64,000 bases of DNA from Diaporthe sp. PMI_573 (lineage: Eukaryota > Ascomycota > Sordariomycetes > Diaporthales > Diaporthaceae), in assembly GCA_021399435.1 (NCBI GenBank), contig JAJTUP010000119.1:85334-149333 (forward strand), written 5' to 3'. Both the position numbers and the translations under genes were made by a program. This document shows positions 1 to 10,558 of this stretch, one piece after another. Position 1 is the stretch's first letter. Each line of letters starts with the position of its first letter. The notes under the pieces were generated by a model that had not been told where the DNA came from, did no database searches, and saw nothing but the letters and a program-made list of their open reading frames with translations.

Positions 1-220
1 GCAGGCTGCAGCCAATCAGAGCCTCCCATTTCACGTCGATTTACCACCCATCATGGTGCGTTTTGTAGCCTCAACTACGCGCCTGCGGCATATCCTCTAC
101 ACCAACTAGAACCCACCCACCCACCATCAACACAACGCGATATCGCTTAATTGACTATCAGAATCGATCAATTCAGCATCAAAAACATACCCTAGCTGGT
201 CAAATACCAAACCTGGGGCG

Positions 221-718
221 TTGCAGCGATGTCTCAGGTCCCTGATTACTCGGGACTCGAGGCGCAGTGGCAGGCCGACTGTCACAACTGGAACAACAAC
301 CAGTCTGGGCAGTAGGGCTGGCGATAAAACGAGGGCGACGACGGCTTCAGTGCAGAGAATAAACTCGGCTTTCGAGCACAATGACTCGACCCTCCAGTCC
401 CTGGATGAAGCGAACATCTATAGCAGCGGTACCCGGCGAGACCAGCGGCTAGTGGTTGGGCTTACGAAGCAAGGCAACCGCCAGCCTCAGAAGCGAAGAG
501 CCGAAGGCACGGCGTCGCCGGCGGCTACACCCTCAAGTTCAAGACCAACGGCTAAAAAGCAGCGGACGGGGGGACGGAGGACTGTCAACCAGCTGCCAGC
601 CATAGACCTAACGGCTGGCGACGTCGACGGCGACGGCGAGGGCGGCGATGGCGCCAAGGAAACGCAAGACGAGATCGTCGCCGTGGCGCCCGGCTTTATT
701 GACTTATCAGTCGATTAG
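221..718 (+). pseudogene. Hypothetical nuclear-type protein, frame unclear
   Basis: I do not recognise this gene. The open frame has no ATG; the only nearby ATG (229) lies in another frame that stops after 27 codons, so the gene is probably frameshifted near its 5' end. The predicted C-terminus is rich in Lys/Arg/Gln, then acidic, and holds two short hydrophobic-acidic stretches (PAIDLT followed by acidic residues, and FIDLSVD at the very end) that resemble SUMO-interaction motifs. The 200 bp upstream is pyrimidine/ACC-rich, like a fungal 5' leader. The function is unknown and the SUMO reading is inference. Confidence 0.35.
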
Positions 719-1078
719 CTGGGTCACGTGGGCAACGACGAGGGCGATGAGGGCGACGAGGGCGACGTTGTGGCCAAAGTTGGCCAAACTAAGCACTATT
801 AGCACTATTTGGGTGAAACGCCCCCCCTTTGTACAGACTTAGACTTAGCATGCAATTCAGACCCAGTTAGTTGCCGCCCCCAGACGTACGTACGTACTAT
901 CGCCATATGGCAAAGGCCATTCAACAGGTACAGTACATAATCTGTATTGTACATTATCTCCAAAACAGGTTCACGAAGTACCGTATTTAGCAGAGGTACG
1001 GCCTAACAGATAAACAAAATGGATAAGCAAGGAATTGTGTTACTGCACAGTACTTTTAACTTTCTATTTAACATCAAA
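719..1078. other. Non-coding gap
   Basis: No convincing gene. The first 60 bases carry an imperfect GGGCGACGA-type repeat that continues the acidic tail of the upstream frame. The rest includes a short ACGTAC-rich patch near 885-900 and otherwise shows nothing recognisable. Confidence 0.4.
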
Positions 1079-1591
1079 AATGCCCGGTCTCAGAATTGTC
1101 TGGGATGGAACCAACGTGCAAACAAAAGTACCAGCTTCTGTTCCAGTTGATTCCCGACAGCAACTTTCGTTGACCCCTACTTTATTTTTGGGCACCGGTA
1201 CCGTATCAGTCTATTTCCATACCAGACCTACAAACATACCTATTCAGGCTATCTATCAGCTGGAATCGATGGATACACAAGATGAGCAAGGCCCAAATAT
1301 GTGAAATTAACTGCTACGTATACACTTCTATCAAGTCCAAAATAAATCTCAGGACTTCACTACCTGTCGTAAAATACTAGATACTAATTATCTTAATACA
1401 AGTACACGTGTAGGACCTATAGTTGGGGGAACAACAACATATAGTTATGTCGTACGAGGACAAAAGTACACGATTAAATCACCAACTTGTGAGAATGACC
1501 ATAACCCTTGTAGATTAATAGACGATAGCCACTTCTAAAAGTACTACGATAAAGAAATGAGGAGGATTGGGTCTAAGAAGTATATATAATA
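1079..1591 (+). pseudogene. Unidentified coding-like stretch with in-frame stops
   Basis: From the ATG at 1079 one frame reads about 74 sensible residues (a Val/Thr/Pro-rich beta-type composition) to a TGA at 1302. The same frame then continues through TGA and TAA into another protein-like block of about 55 residues (ending IDDSHF before a TAA near 1536) and a basic tail to 1591. Staying in one frame across about 500 bp with only substitution-type stops is what a point-mutated gene looks like. I could not assign a family. AT content is high. It might be chance. Confidence 0.25.
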
Positions 1592-1808
1592 GTAAAGAAT
1601 TCAGAACTGAATTAGAATGAAGGATAAACACTCTATAGTACAGTAGCTCGCTCATTAATTCGACTTTCGATATTATAGACTATACTGTGAACAGATTCAT
1701 ATCAAAGAAAATCGAGAGGACTCCAGGATTGAGGAATTTGAGCAGGCTAAAAGGGCATAAGATTAGTATATGAACCATTAATTTAAGTATGTTAGAGAAC
1801 TTACACTC
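1592..1808. other. AT-rich gap
   Basis: AT-rich sequence with no open frame of note and no repeat that I could match elsewhere in the window. Confidence 0.4.
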
Positions 1809-2463
1809 AAAAGGTTTCTCTTGTTGCCATACAAAGTACAATCCCGCAGTCTGCAATCCACTCTACATACAGCTGCTCAAACTTATTAGCGTCAAGATCT
1901 GACGTTTTGTCATTATGTCGACGGCATTTAAGGGGATTCGCGTTCTGAGACATCTGTGAGAAGGCTTCCTCAAGGTAATTCCTTGTTTTAGCAGCCCTTT
2001 CTTCATTAGGCGTTAATATATCGAGAGTAGTGTGAGATTTGAGGTGCTTGTAGATGTGTGTCGTGCCTCCATTTTCGAGATATTCGGCAGGCTTCCCTTT
2101 ACAGTACTTGCAACGCCATATAATCTAACCTTCCGTATTACAGACGATCTGATTCCTCCCGAAGGGCGTATGATCCCATATCTTTGACGTACGCTTCTTC
2201 TTCTTAAATTGAGCGGTTAACAACGGCAAAATAGATGTCTCTCCGACATCAGTATTTCCGTTGTCGCTAATAACCGACGAATCAGGGGCTATTGAAGTCT
2301 GGGATGATATAGCCGTGAAGGAAGCGCTAATACCTGAGCGCTGAGAAGTCATTATTTCGTAGAATAACACTTGTTGATGAAGTAGGTGAAAATTCAGGAG
2401 CTGACACGCTTCACGTAAGGGGCACAGGCCGTATTCATCCAAAAGCGTGCTTGGAACCAGCAA
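1809..2463 (-). pseudogene. hAT transposase N-terminal relic (BED finger)
   Basis: Read on the minus strand this is the N-terminus of a hAT-superfamily transposase. A BED-type zinc finger is visible: SKIWDH, then WRCKYC (the C-x2-C pair), then TTHIYKHLKSH supplying the histidines. It is followed by a helical segment with EQLYVEWIADCGI, where full-length hAT proteins have the start of the catalytic region. An in-frame TAG lies between the two halves of the finger, and the RNase-H-like catalytic core and dimerisation domain are absent. It is a dead, truncated copy, different in sequence from the other hAT families here. Confidence 0.75.
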
Positions 2464-2685
2464 ATTAATTGCATTAAAGAAAAGAACTAAAAGCTCTCGG
2501 AAAGCTGGCTAGCTTGTTACATACTCAACGCTCAGGAGTTTATGGCGATGCCTTTATTTAGTGGCGTTATTAGCATCGGCATCAGCTGAGTGCAGATCAA
2601 CAGCCCAACCGGGTTACACTTCATTAGTACAAAGTTCTGTAAATTGGGATTTTCATAATGCCTCATATATGGAGAGAGACATCGT

Positions 2686-2860
2686 ATTACTCGTATTACA
2701 TACCGGTAGTACTTGCACCATATTTAATATCATATTTATACGATATTTGAACGACCATGCACTGTATTACACGGTTTCCGGTGCTGCTTGCACTGCACGG
2801 TATAAAAATACCGTGCAGGCAATACGATATTGAATATGATATCGTCTTATTTACGGCCAC
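2686..2860. repeat. MITE-like palindromic repeat, copy A
   Basis: A roughly 175-bp AT-rich block full of inverted motifs: GATATCATATT-like arms, a TGCACTGCACGGTAT motif and its inverse ATACCGTGCA a few bases later. A related block at 62135-62270 shares the GCACTGCACGG motif, the GCAATA-CGATAT run and the TATGATAT/TATCATAT ends. Two dispersed related copies with inverted internal structure and no coding capacity suggest a miniature inverted-repeat element. No target-site duplication was resolved, so the ends are approximate. Confidence 0.45.
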
Positions 2861-2929
2861 ACTATTTACTTCACTGCCCAAGACCAATGACCCCCCATGA
2901 TATGGATCAGTCTACGAGACCACATGACC

Positions 2930-3316
2930 ACGCACACAGCGGGCTGAGCACTTTTATTCTGTTGCAAAGGACATACGGCAACTCCGAAGGACAGCAGTAT
3001 ACCTCTGGTGGGAACTCCAGCCATCGTCGCACAGTCGATTCTAGTGACGAGCAAGAGATTATTCAGCGCTTTCAGGAAACTATGGGCATATTTACTGGCA
3101 TCCCCTTCGACCCTCCCGGCAGGATATGTTTGTGGCCGGCAGCTGCTCCAAATTGTTGATGACCCCACAGAGCAACATTGTCTTCCCCTTGCCGGGATCG
3201 CCTCTGACCCATAACAGCTGCTCTTGGGCATTTCGCCAACGGTGTCGTTGACGGACATTTGACGCATGTATTCTGAGGCAGAAACCACCGCCCCCCCCCC
3301 TTTTACCCCCGTCCAC
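2930..3316 (-). pseudogene. NACHT-type NLR relic with P-loop
   Basis: The minus strand encodes QLLWVRGDPGKGKTMLL, a clear Walker A (P-loop) of the NACHT/STAND class seen in fungal NOD-like receptors that act in heterokaryon incompatibility or immune-type signalling. After about 45 residues this frame stops. The next expected NACHT block (the hhRxxxATAVLRGL-type segment) is only recognisable in pieces in the other two frames, so the fragment has several frameshifts. N-terminal effector and C-terminal repeat domains are missing. The assignment rests on the P-loop and its flanking residues only. Confidence 0.55.
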
Positions 3317-3938
3317 TAATTATCCTAATCTCATTGCCTGAAATCTGTAATAAACCGATAAGCTTATCATCAAAGTAAGCGAAACAGCGACAATCCCTAG
3401 AGTGACCCAAGCTGTTGGTGACCAAGTCCCGTCGCGAGCGCTATAAACATTTAGTGGGACAGACATCGTGTCCAGAATAGACACTCAGGATACAGAGTTC
3501 TGTTTCCAGTGGGCCACTGGGAATCCCAACCCCGACAATGCCTGAAACAAGCGGAGATGTTCCTAAGGCGCAGGGAAAACATGGCCACTGCACTTCTTCA
3601 AGTTGTTGAGGTGTTGGGTGGAGTTGTTAAAGCACTTGATAGCGATTGAAATTGGGCAGCGGAGCCCCGGGATACCAACAGCACGAATTCGGGATGGTAG
3701 AGGGCGATCTTACAGAGGTGGTCAGACATAAAGGGAGACATATAGCTCTCTTGTGTGGGTAACAGGCCTTAGAATGGGTTCGAGTACCTGATGTGGGATT
3801 GGAGTCTTGTTGCTGTACCCCTGACTGATATTCGGGCATCGAGTTTGTCCACAAGATCTTCGGGCAAGACCGCGAGCCGACTCTGCGACCTGCGGTTCGA
3901 AGACTGCAGCGAGGTCGTGCTGAAGCAGGGAAACAAAG
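3317..3938. other. Unassigned gap
   Basis: No gene recognised. The stretch begins just after a C-run (3291-3302). The short open frames on both strands (for example 3627-3854 minus and 3791-4015 plus) do not resemble any family known to me. It may be the eroded flank of the pogo-type element that follows. Confidence 0.3.
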
Positions 3939-4466
3939 ATGGTAGGTACCGTGGTGCTCGCTTTGTATCTGTACTTGTCGTTCGCGTTAAGGATGGGTAT
4001 GTCGTTGGATATTAGGTTGATAATTACGGTTGAATATAACTCTACGGCTTATAACAACGAAGTGCTGATGGAGAAGCGGATCGATCAGGAGCTCCAGCCT
4101 ATTGCCAACTCACAGGGGGAACTATTACTTGTCATGGATGTCGCCTCCTTTCATGTTACCGACAGCATTAAGAAAAAGCTGAAGGAACTGGGCATTTTGA
4201 CTGCTTTAATTCCATCCGGCTGTACAAGCCTTCTTCAGCCATGCGATACTGCTGTGAATGGGCCACTTAAGCTATGGCTTCAGGAGATCACCGATGAGTA
4301 TATCGCCCAGAAGGAGGCTGAGCATCCGAACTTTGCTTGGACAACCTCAGAGCGGAGGATAATGACGACCTGGGTGGTAGATAAGGCTATGGTACGGCTG
4401 AAGGAGAAGGCTGATCTTCTACATGACCACTTGGTGCTATTTCCACGATATCAACTTTGCCATTGA
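3939..4466 (+). pseudogene. Pogo/CENP-B-type DDE transposase relic
   Basis: The C-terminal part of a DDE_1 (pogo, Tc1/mariner superfamily) transposase. LLVMDVASFH holds the second catalytic Asp (the family usually has MDGHGSHx, so it is diverged), followed by the typical block PSGCTSLLQPCDTAVNGPLK, where pogo-type proteins carry the third catalytic acid in a P-LDV-FxP-LK context. Helix-turn-helix and CENP-B DNA-binding domains and the first catalytic Asp are not present upstream. The frame entry near 3939 is not a credible start. No terminal repeats were identified, so this is a remnant. Confidence 0.65.
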
Positions 4467-4554
4467 TGCTACTTCTCTATGTTCTTGAGTGTCGTTCCAT
4501 CCAGTTTTAAAAGAATTGATGTCGAGGAGTCCACAGTTCTGCTGCATTAGGAGA

Positions 4555-5049
4555 CTACGAGCTGTCTCCAAAGAAGTCTACTGCGAGCGGATAAGGCTTT
4601 CTACACCTGATAGGCCTTGTCGATTTGGTGTTGGCGTTAAGTTTAACAGAAGCTCCTGTTGATGGGGAGCTGGAGCAAATTGGGCTGCCCAGGGTTACCA
4701 CTGGCAGTTCTTCGTCTGGTTGGCTACAGGACGATGAGGCAGATGAGATATACGGAGGGAGACTTGGCTGTTGGCAGGGCAACTTGGCGTTGTGCTTATA
4801 CGAAGTGGTTGCCCTGTCGGCAACAGTCTCAAAATGATCGGGCCCTAAACGGTGTGCAGGCCGAAGTTTATTGAGAATAGGAGAGAAATTCTTGTCTGAT
4901 TCGTAGATGTAGGTCTCGCCGTTATATTCGCACAAAACGGCTATATGACAGCCGGTCAGCTTAGACAGCATGTTTGCTTTCTTCATGACACCCCTACGTC
5001 GATTGAGAAAGCCCTTGGCTGGGTTACTGAATCCTCTGGTCTTCTTCAT
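4555..5049 (-). CDS. MADS-box-like protein, copy 1
   Basis: A single-exon ORF of 164 residues from the ATG at 5049 (an in-frame ATG at 5079 would add ten residues). The N-terminus reads as an SRF-type MADS domain: a basic segment with NRRRGVMKKANMLSKLTG, then a beta-strand-like IAVLCEYNGETYIYES, matching the pattern RRxG-xxKKAxELSxLTG-xxVAL. The C-terminal half is low-complexity, Ser/Pro-rich, with no recognised domain. MADS proteins bind DNA as dimers, so a DNA-binding role is the family expectation. The MADS part and about 450 bp of upstream sequence recur in truncated form at 48.8-49.3 kb. Whether it is expressed cannot be seen. Confidence 0.6.
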   Translation of the reverse strand: MKKTRGFSNPAKGFLNRRRGVMKKANMLSKLTGCHIAVLCEYNGETYIYESDKNFSPILNKLRPAHRLGPDHFETVADRATTSYKHNAKLPCQQPSLPPYISSASSSCSQPDEELPVVTLGSPICSSSPSTGASVKLNANTKSTRPIRCRKPYPLAVDFFGDSS

Positions 5050-5545
5050 CTTATTATCGAAATTCAAATCATAAAACATAAGAAATTAACAACCGCGTCT
5101 AAGTCAACTGGGCATTCGACCTGAATTTATTTTATATCCATATTGTTTAGACTTGCCAGAGCATTGTTTACAACCGCTCTTGTTAGCCACCAAAGGTCGG
5201 CTTTGGCCACACAATCGTCGTTTCATTGTCTTTGAAACATCGGGGGACCCGTTAATTGGCCCACAGCTATGAGCATTGGAACATGCTCTCATGGTATTTC
5301 AGAATTCAAATCTTTAAAAAAAACAGACTAAGTTTTAATATGTGATATAATTAAATGAGTTTCCTTGATATGATTTCGAATGTCGAAAACGGGTTTAAGG
5401 AAACATCTTTCACTGTGTAGTGTAACTATCACTACCCGGCCTGACTACCGCGCTGCTCAAGTGGACTTAGAGCGATGCACTTTGCTATGTCATGCGCAAG
5501 ATAAATATTTACTGAGCTATAAATATCTACTGCAGCAAGCTAAGA
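4950..5545. repeat. Duplicated segment, copy 1 (MADS 5' end plus upstream)
   Basis: This stretch aligns through many short identical blocks with 48775-49345: the MADS start region, CATTGTCTTTGAAACAT, CTATGAGCATTGG, AATTCAAATCTT, AATGAGTTTCCTT and GTCGAAAACGG. The similarity continues well upstream of the ORF, so the unit that was copied is larger than the coding sequence. Divergence is substantial, which makes it an old duplication. No terminal repeats were found. Confidence 0.7.
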
Positions 5546-7108
5546 ACAGTTCTTTACAGGTACTCTGCTAAAATATAAGTTTAATCCTAAATTTAGTTTT
5601 GCGGACCGCTGATAAATCATGACGCTGACCCTCAGAAAAAGTACAGTACTTAGAAAGACGGAAGACTAAAGTCGCCAAAGGTACGCATACTTCAATGTTT
5701 TTTGATCTTCAAGGACCATACTGTACAAGGTAACAGAAAGTTTCACCATTACGTTCTCGTCCAGTTATGTATAAAGACGCGAGTGCCCTCCTCGTCATGC
5801 CGGGCCGACAGCGGCCCATTCAGTGGGTGTGTTGAACTGTACGCGGTTGACCGAGAACGCTGCGCGAATTATGTTATCCTTTCTAGTCGCTGCCACAAGG
5901 ACGAGTCGGAAATGGGGGATGGATAAGGAAATAAGTCGCTACCGACAACATCACATGCCCCGACTACTGAAATGATCTTATACCCATATTCCAATGTGAA
6001 AATAGCTACAAACGAAAGCCTTGCGAAGTGTGACACCATATTCTGTCGAGAAGGGACAGTCCTCGTGGATTTTATGGTCCATGAGATGTTTTTATCAGAA
6101 GAGGGACGGCTCACCATCAGCGCAACCGTAGATATCGTCTTGCCCAGGAACCTTTTTTCTGTGCCTCTGCACCCTCGATACAATGGCGGAGCTGCGGAAA
6201 TGGTGTTCCCCATGTAGGTGCACGTTGCTTCGCTGTATGCTATACCTCCAAAGCAGTCCAACGGCGTCGCAATCAAGCTAGCGAGGTGACAGCTCGGAAG
6301 TTGCACCGCATTTGTGGCTGGGCGCCTGGCTCCCATATTCCAATGTAAAACTGGCTGCGAACGAGAGCTATAAAAAGGCGACGTTAATGGGAGCGACTAC
6401 ACGAGAGCCTGTATATGGATAATAGTCGCAAAGATGGCCTTGGGCTAGGATTCGTGGGATATAGTTTGTTCGGAGTGTGTCCTGGGCATTTTGGTGTTCG
6501 CCATTGTTGTAAAACGTTGTTGCAGTCTCTCTTGCCTCCATGGCGAGCCCCTTTATTTCATGCGATTCCGAGAGTCGTAGACTATAATCCAGTGAAGCGC
6601 AAATACCATGATGTGTCAGTGTCCTGAATTTATAGATTCCGGGTGGGCTCACAAGTTTAGGCTTCTATTACTCTACAACCTTAGTGGGCCTTTTGATGGT
6701 GATAGGTTAAAATAGCTTAAATAAACTCGCTAAGCTCTGCGTTTCACGGATGCATATTTACATCTCGTTACCTTAGTACACGTTCTCAATATCAGTTTTC
6801 AGACCTATAAACATCTGATTATCCCGAACTTTGTCCTGCAATATTTAACTATATAGGGTGGTTTCCCCTCGACAATCCTTATTTCTTCCCTGTGCCTAAC
6901 TTAGTAGAAAGGATGCCTGTGCCAGAATCACCTCGTCCCGTAGTACCTTTACCCCTGGCCTATCCATCTTTCTCCTACACTATCCCAAATACATGCGTCG
7001 ACACACGGAGTCTACACCAGGGACGATGCGACCGACTTCAAGGGAATTCAATCGCTTGTCCCCTGAATGAACTTCTTTCGTCCCCTTTTCCGAGAATGAT
7101 GACAGTAT
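5546..7108. other. Long unassigned stretch with a diverged direct repeat
   Basis: No gene is convincing here. Open frames of 60-155 codons occur on both strands (for example 5869-6336 minus, 5972-6217 plus, 6368-6652 minus, 6892-7287 plus), but they overlap, lack recognisable domains and look like chance frames. A diverged direct repeat of about 36 bp occurs at 5983-6018 and 6332-6367 (both begin CCCATATTCCAATGT). Confidence 0.35.
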
Positions 7109-7793
7109 CTAGGTCGACCCAGACGGTCGTGACCATGTCGCAGTGGATCCCGTACCAAAAAGGAAGACATTCAGCAAGTCCGAAGTCTCAGACAGTAATG
7201 ACGGACATTGCGCATGATGGTTGTCCGCGCGTGTGGCAACGCTCCGGAGCTTCGACACGCTTTGTTCACCCCGGCAGCGGAGATTGAGTCCTTGTTTCAA
7301 GGCCTTCGCAACTCTCTCCAGATGAATGCTTGAAGCATTTGCATGGCAAGTGCGGAGTCGAATATGCGCATCTCGGTTCTTGGCCAAGACAAACTCTTCC
7401 CTGCATACTGGGCAGAACCACGGTTGACGATGGTCCCCCAAAAAGTTCCTCGGATATGAATGTTTCCTCGTGTTGAATATCAGAAGTTTTCAGGGTTTCT
7501 TCAAGGTTGGTATTTGTATCGTTTTCAGCAGACTGGTTGAAGGATTTGCTGGCCACCGTGCCCTCGCCGATCGGCTTGGATGCCGATTCAGAAGGCCCAT
7601 TCCCATTATTTCTCGCCATGGTCCTGCGTGATTTGATTGGTCCTGAATCATTCACGTTGGTTTTTATGATCTCTGCGTCAGCGTTTAGGTTCGGACTTTG
7701 CACCATCTTTAATTTGGATGTGTTGTGAATCCTGGTCCAAGGTTCAAATTCCGACATACAATGCGGATTATCGCTTACCTTTTTATAATTCAA
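7109..7793 (-). pseudogene. C2H2 zinc-finger protein fragment, frameshifted
   Basis: Two minus-strand frames join into one coding-like stretch. The upstream frame (from 7793) is polar and Asn/Ser/Thr-rich and has no domain that I know. The downstream frame (to 7109) begins with a single C2H2 finger, WFCPVCREEF followed by RDAHIRLRTCH, a form common in fungal multidomain proteins. The frames meet at a T5G5 run near 7435-7445, where a one-base length change would link ELFG directly to DHRQPWFCPVC. It is either a pseudogene or a consensus error at the homopolymer. The 5' end of the gene is uncertain. Confidence 0.5.
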
Positions 7794-8485
7794 AATTTTA
7801 CCAATTATAAGATTAAGATTATCAGCTTTACATAAATATCTATGTTCTTAATTTTCAAAATAAGGATTCTTAAATTAGGAGACGGAGCAGTAACGTGGGT
7901 GGCCCCGATTCCGGCCACGGTACCCGAAGGCTAAGAGGCTGTTTCACAGTAGTTCTTGTTTCCCACGACCCAAGCTGTGGGTCAACAACGGAACACTCTT
8001 TGACAAGTATGTAGCTATGAGTGCAAGAAGCTCCCCTGGCTGACGCCTTCAGGCACATGTGTACGACCAGGAGAACGACCGCAACAACGAAAAGATCCCC
8101 GCTACCTACCTATCGAAAAGCCAGGCGACAACCCTTTTTTCCTCGTGTCAATTTCAATTGTATTATTAATATTAAGAAACCATTTTAAAACAACCCCATC
8201 CGCAGCAATTTGCACTATACTTCTCATTTTAGTTCTTAATTTAGGTTTCTTACAGTTTTACTGACTCCTACATCTGAATACTAGAATTAGCTTCCTTAAT
8301 CCTTATTACAATTAGTACAATATGGGACACAATATTATATATATATCAATCGGGACTAAATATTCACTGCTTAATATTCTACAATATCCTTTTATCTCTT
8401 CAACTTCTAATTCCAGAGAACAAGAGCTATCTATTGCTACTTACATTGCCCTTTTATCCCGTGCCTGTTTTCACATATTAAGAAA
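7794..8485. other. AT-rich gap
   Basis: Strongly AT-rich sequence rich in TTAATA/AATTA runs with only a short GC-balanced island (about 7885-8130). No gene, RNA or repeat recognised. Part of it must serve as the promoter of the small gene that starts at 8486. Confidence 0.4.
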
Positions 8486-8876
8486 ATGTCGCCTCTACGA
8501 CCGGAGCAAGCTGAACTCCTAGCGCGGCAGATCTTGCGATTTAACAAGCATTGCAAGGTCTCTGAGCAAGTATTTCAAGCTGCTGAGCTCTGGTGGCATC
8601 CGGATTGGTTGGCCTGGCAGGATTCTGTCAACGAGGATGTATACCCTCTTGGAACCTGGACGAAGCCGGGAAAGGTAGAAGAGGTTGCACGTCAGCTAAG
8701 TGTGTATTGGACTAAACAAAAGGTGGACGGGAGTAAGTTTGCCTTCGCATAAACCCGAATGATTTGTGACTCATACCCTTTTAGGGGGACCTTCGCAAGG
8801 TCCAAGTGTTGAACAGAGAATGCGCCAACCACAGACAAACTTTATGGATTTTGATGGCTATCATAAGTACAGTTAA
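8486..8876 (+). CDS. Small two-exon orphan protein, 112 aa
   Basis: An ATG at 8486 opens 247 nt of coding sequence that ends at a consensus donor (A|GTAAGT). A 52-bp intron (8733-8784, ending TTTTAG) leads to exon 2 (8785-8876), ending GYHKYS and TAA. The two exons sum to 339 nt, exactly 113 codons, which supports the model; reading through the intron instead gives a stop after a few codons. The protein is Trp-rich in the middle (AELWWHPDWLAW) with a basic Gln-rich tail. No signal peptide, membrane segment or known domain is visible. I do not recognise it; it may be a lineage-specific gene or a fragment. Confidence 0.55.
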
Positions 8877-10268
8877 TTTGGCCCGTTGTAACAGATTATG
8901 AACTAATTAAGACAAATAGCCTACGACGCAACAAGATAACAAAACACCTACTTTATACTGATTGTGATAGGGAGGAGCTTGTCTGATATGATGTTTACAT
9001 CAAGGTAGAGTGCTTTAGAATTTATTATTACAACCTATTATGTATTTCAACTTCTCCTTCCTCTATTTCCTCTATGTACAAGATTTGTTAGAACTCTTGT
9101 TGTAATTGAAGTATAGTCCACACTGCAAAGGTGTGGAGCAATCTCCGCCAGCCTCGTATCTCGGCCCTTTTTGGCTGCGACTCCTTGAGCGGGTCTGCAT
9201 AAGTGGCAGGGCCGCTCCGCCGAACATATGGTTCTGGAAATAGAAGGACCTCGCTATAACCCATCTGCTGATAGGATTGGATGAGCGTGAGGTGCAGGGA
9301 CGTAAGGTGTGCGGGTGGCTTTGTTCTTAAACCGATTATAGTACTTTTTTTTTTTTTAAAGGGTACTGTGATCGGATTGAAAACTAAACCTACCTACTAA
9401 TATATCACCTTGATTTTGTGCCAAGTTGCAGAGGTTCCATGCCTCAAAGTCTATCTGAAGTACCAAGTACTATCAGAAGATCTGTATTAAATCTTAATAG
9501 TTTAAATAAGCTTAAATCCTGTTGAATGGGCTTCCTTGTACGTACGTACGTGTATCGCGTAAACGATGGGTTGGCAAATCACGTATCGGCGGTATTACTG
9601 GTATTTTTGGTGGAATGGATAGGCGCATTTCGGTGTGAAATGGTGTTGGCTATGACTGTCAGCGATACTTGATAGGATGAAAATTTTCATTGGGCCACAG
9701 ATATGGACGCCGTTCGAGCAACAATACGATTCGCAATGGCCACAGGAAGACTCGACGCAGACAGACAAATCGCGGAGACGAGCCGAGACAATCCCAACCC
9801 TACACAGCCGACCTAATCGACACCAATCACCTCGTGCCACAGATGGCAGGCACCGCTTCAGCCGCCGCTGATAGGACACTGAACACTTGGAGGATACTCT
9901 CCAAGCTGGCCTGCTAACAAGGACACTAGACCACGAGACCCGCAGAGTATGCAATACCGAGACAGCACACAAGCAGACTTAGATCTCATTTGTATGGGCT
10001 TCAAGGAGATTAAGACACAACCTGGGAATCGTTCATGTATACCAAAATAATAGGTGCCCTTTCGGCTCTCAGCCGCCGGGCGTTAATTGACTTTGTGTGT
10101 GTACAACCCGATCAAAGTTTGTGTTTTCGTTTGGTTAGTGCGATCAGTCCCACGGCGTACTTCTGCTATGTTTCATGCATCATATTTGGACGTTGTATTT
10201 CTGTCCAAATGGAGGAGAATTGCTATTGACTTGATATGATATATTTACACAAGTTTCAGTTTTCTATG
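8877..10268. other. Long gap with weak coding traces
   Basis: Mostly AT-rich, with a T-run at 9347-9356. Two GC-richer islands read somewhat like protein: 9120-9260 on the minus strand (ending ...AVWTILQLQQEF) and 9700-9960 on the plus strand (an ATG at 9702 starting MDAVRATIRFAMATGR, stopping after 37 codons). Neither shows a known domain. Short ACGTACGTACGT runs occur at 9539-9551. Confidence 0.3.
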
Positions 10269-10558
10269 TTAGCAAAGAAAAATACATACAGTACAGTATG
10301 AAGGCGTTACATCTAATCTTGGACCAGGGCCCAGCCTATTATGCCCTCTGCCGTGACAATTCGCCCCCATTGCTCTTCGTCTCGCCCGTTTGTAAAACGG
10401 TAGCCCACTTCTTCGCATTTTCCTTACTCGAGAACTTCTCTGATGCGGTCTATACATACAGTAAGGTATCTTTACTGAGTTACACCTTTTTCTTCTCGTA
10501 CTTCGAAACACGGTCTTAATTCCTTTTACATAAAACGATTTACAGCCGCGAAACATCA

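Noticed and set aside
5983..6367. 36-bp diverged direct repeats as LTRs or element ends
   Set aside because: Similarity does not extend beyond the short block and there is no coding content between them.
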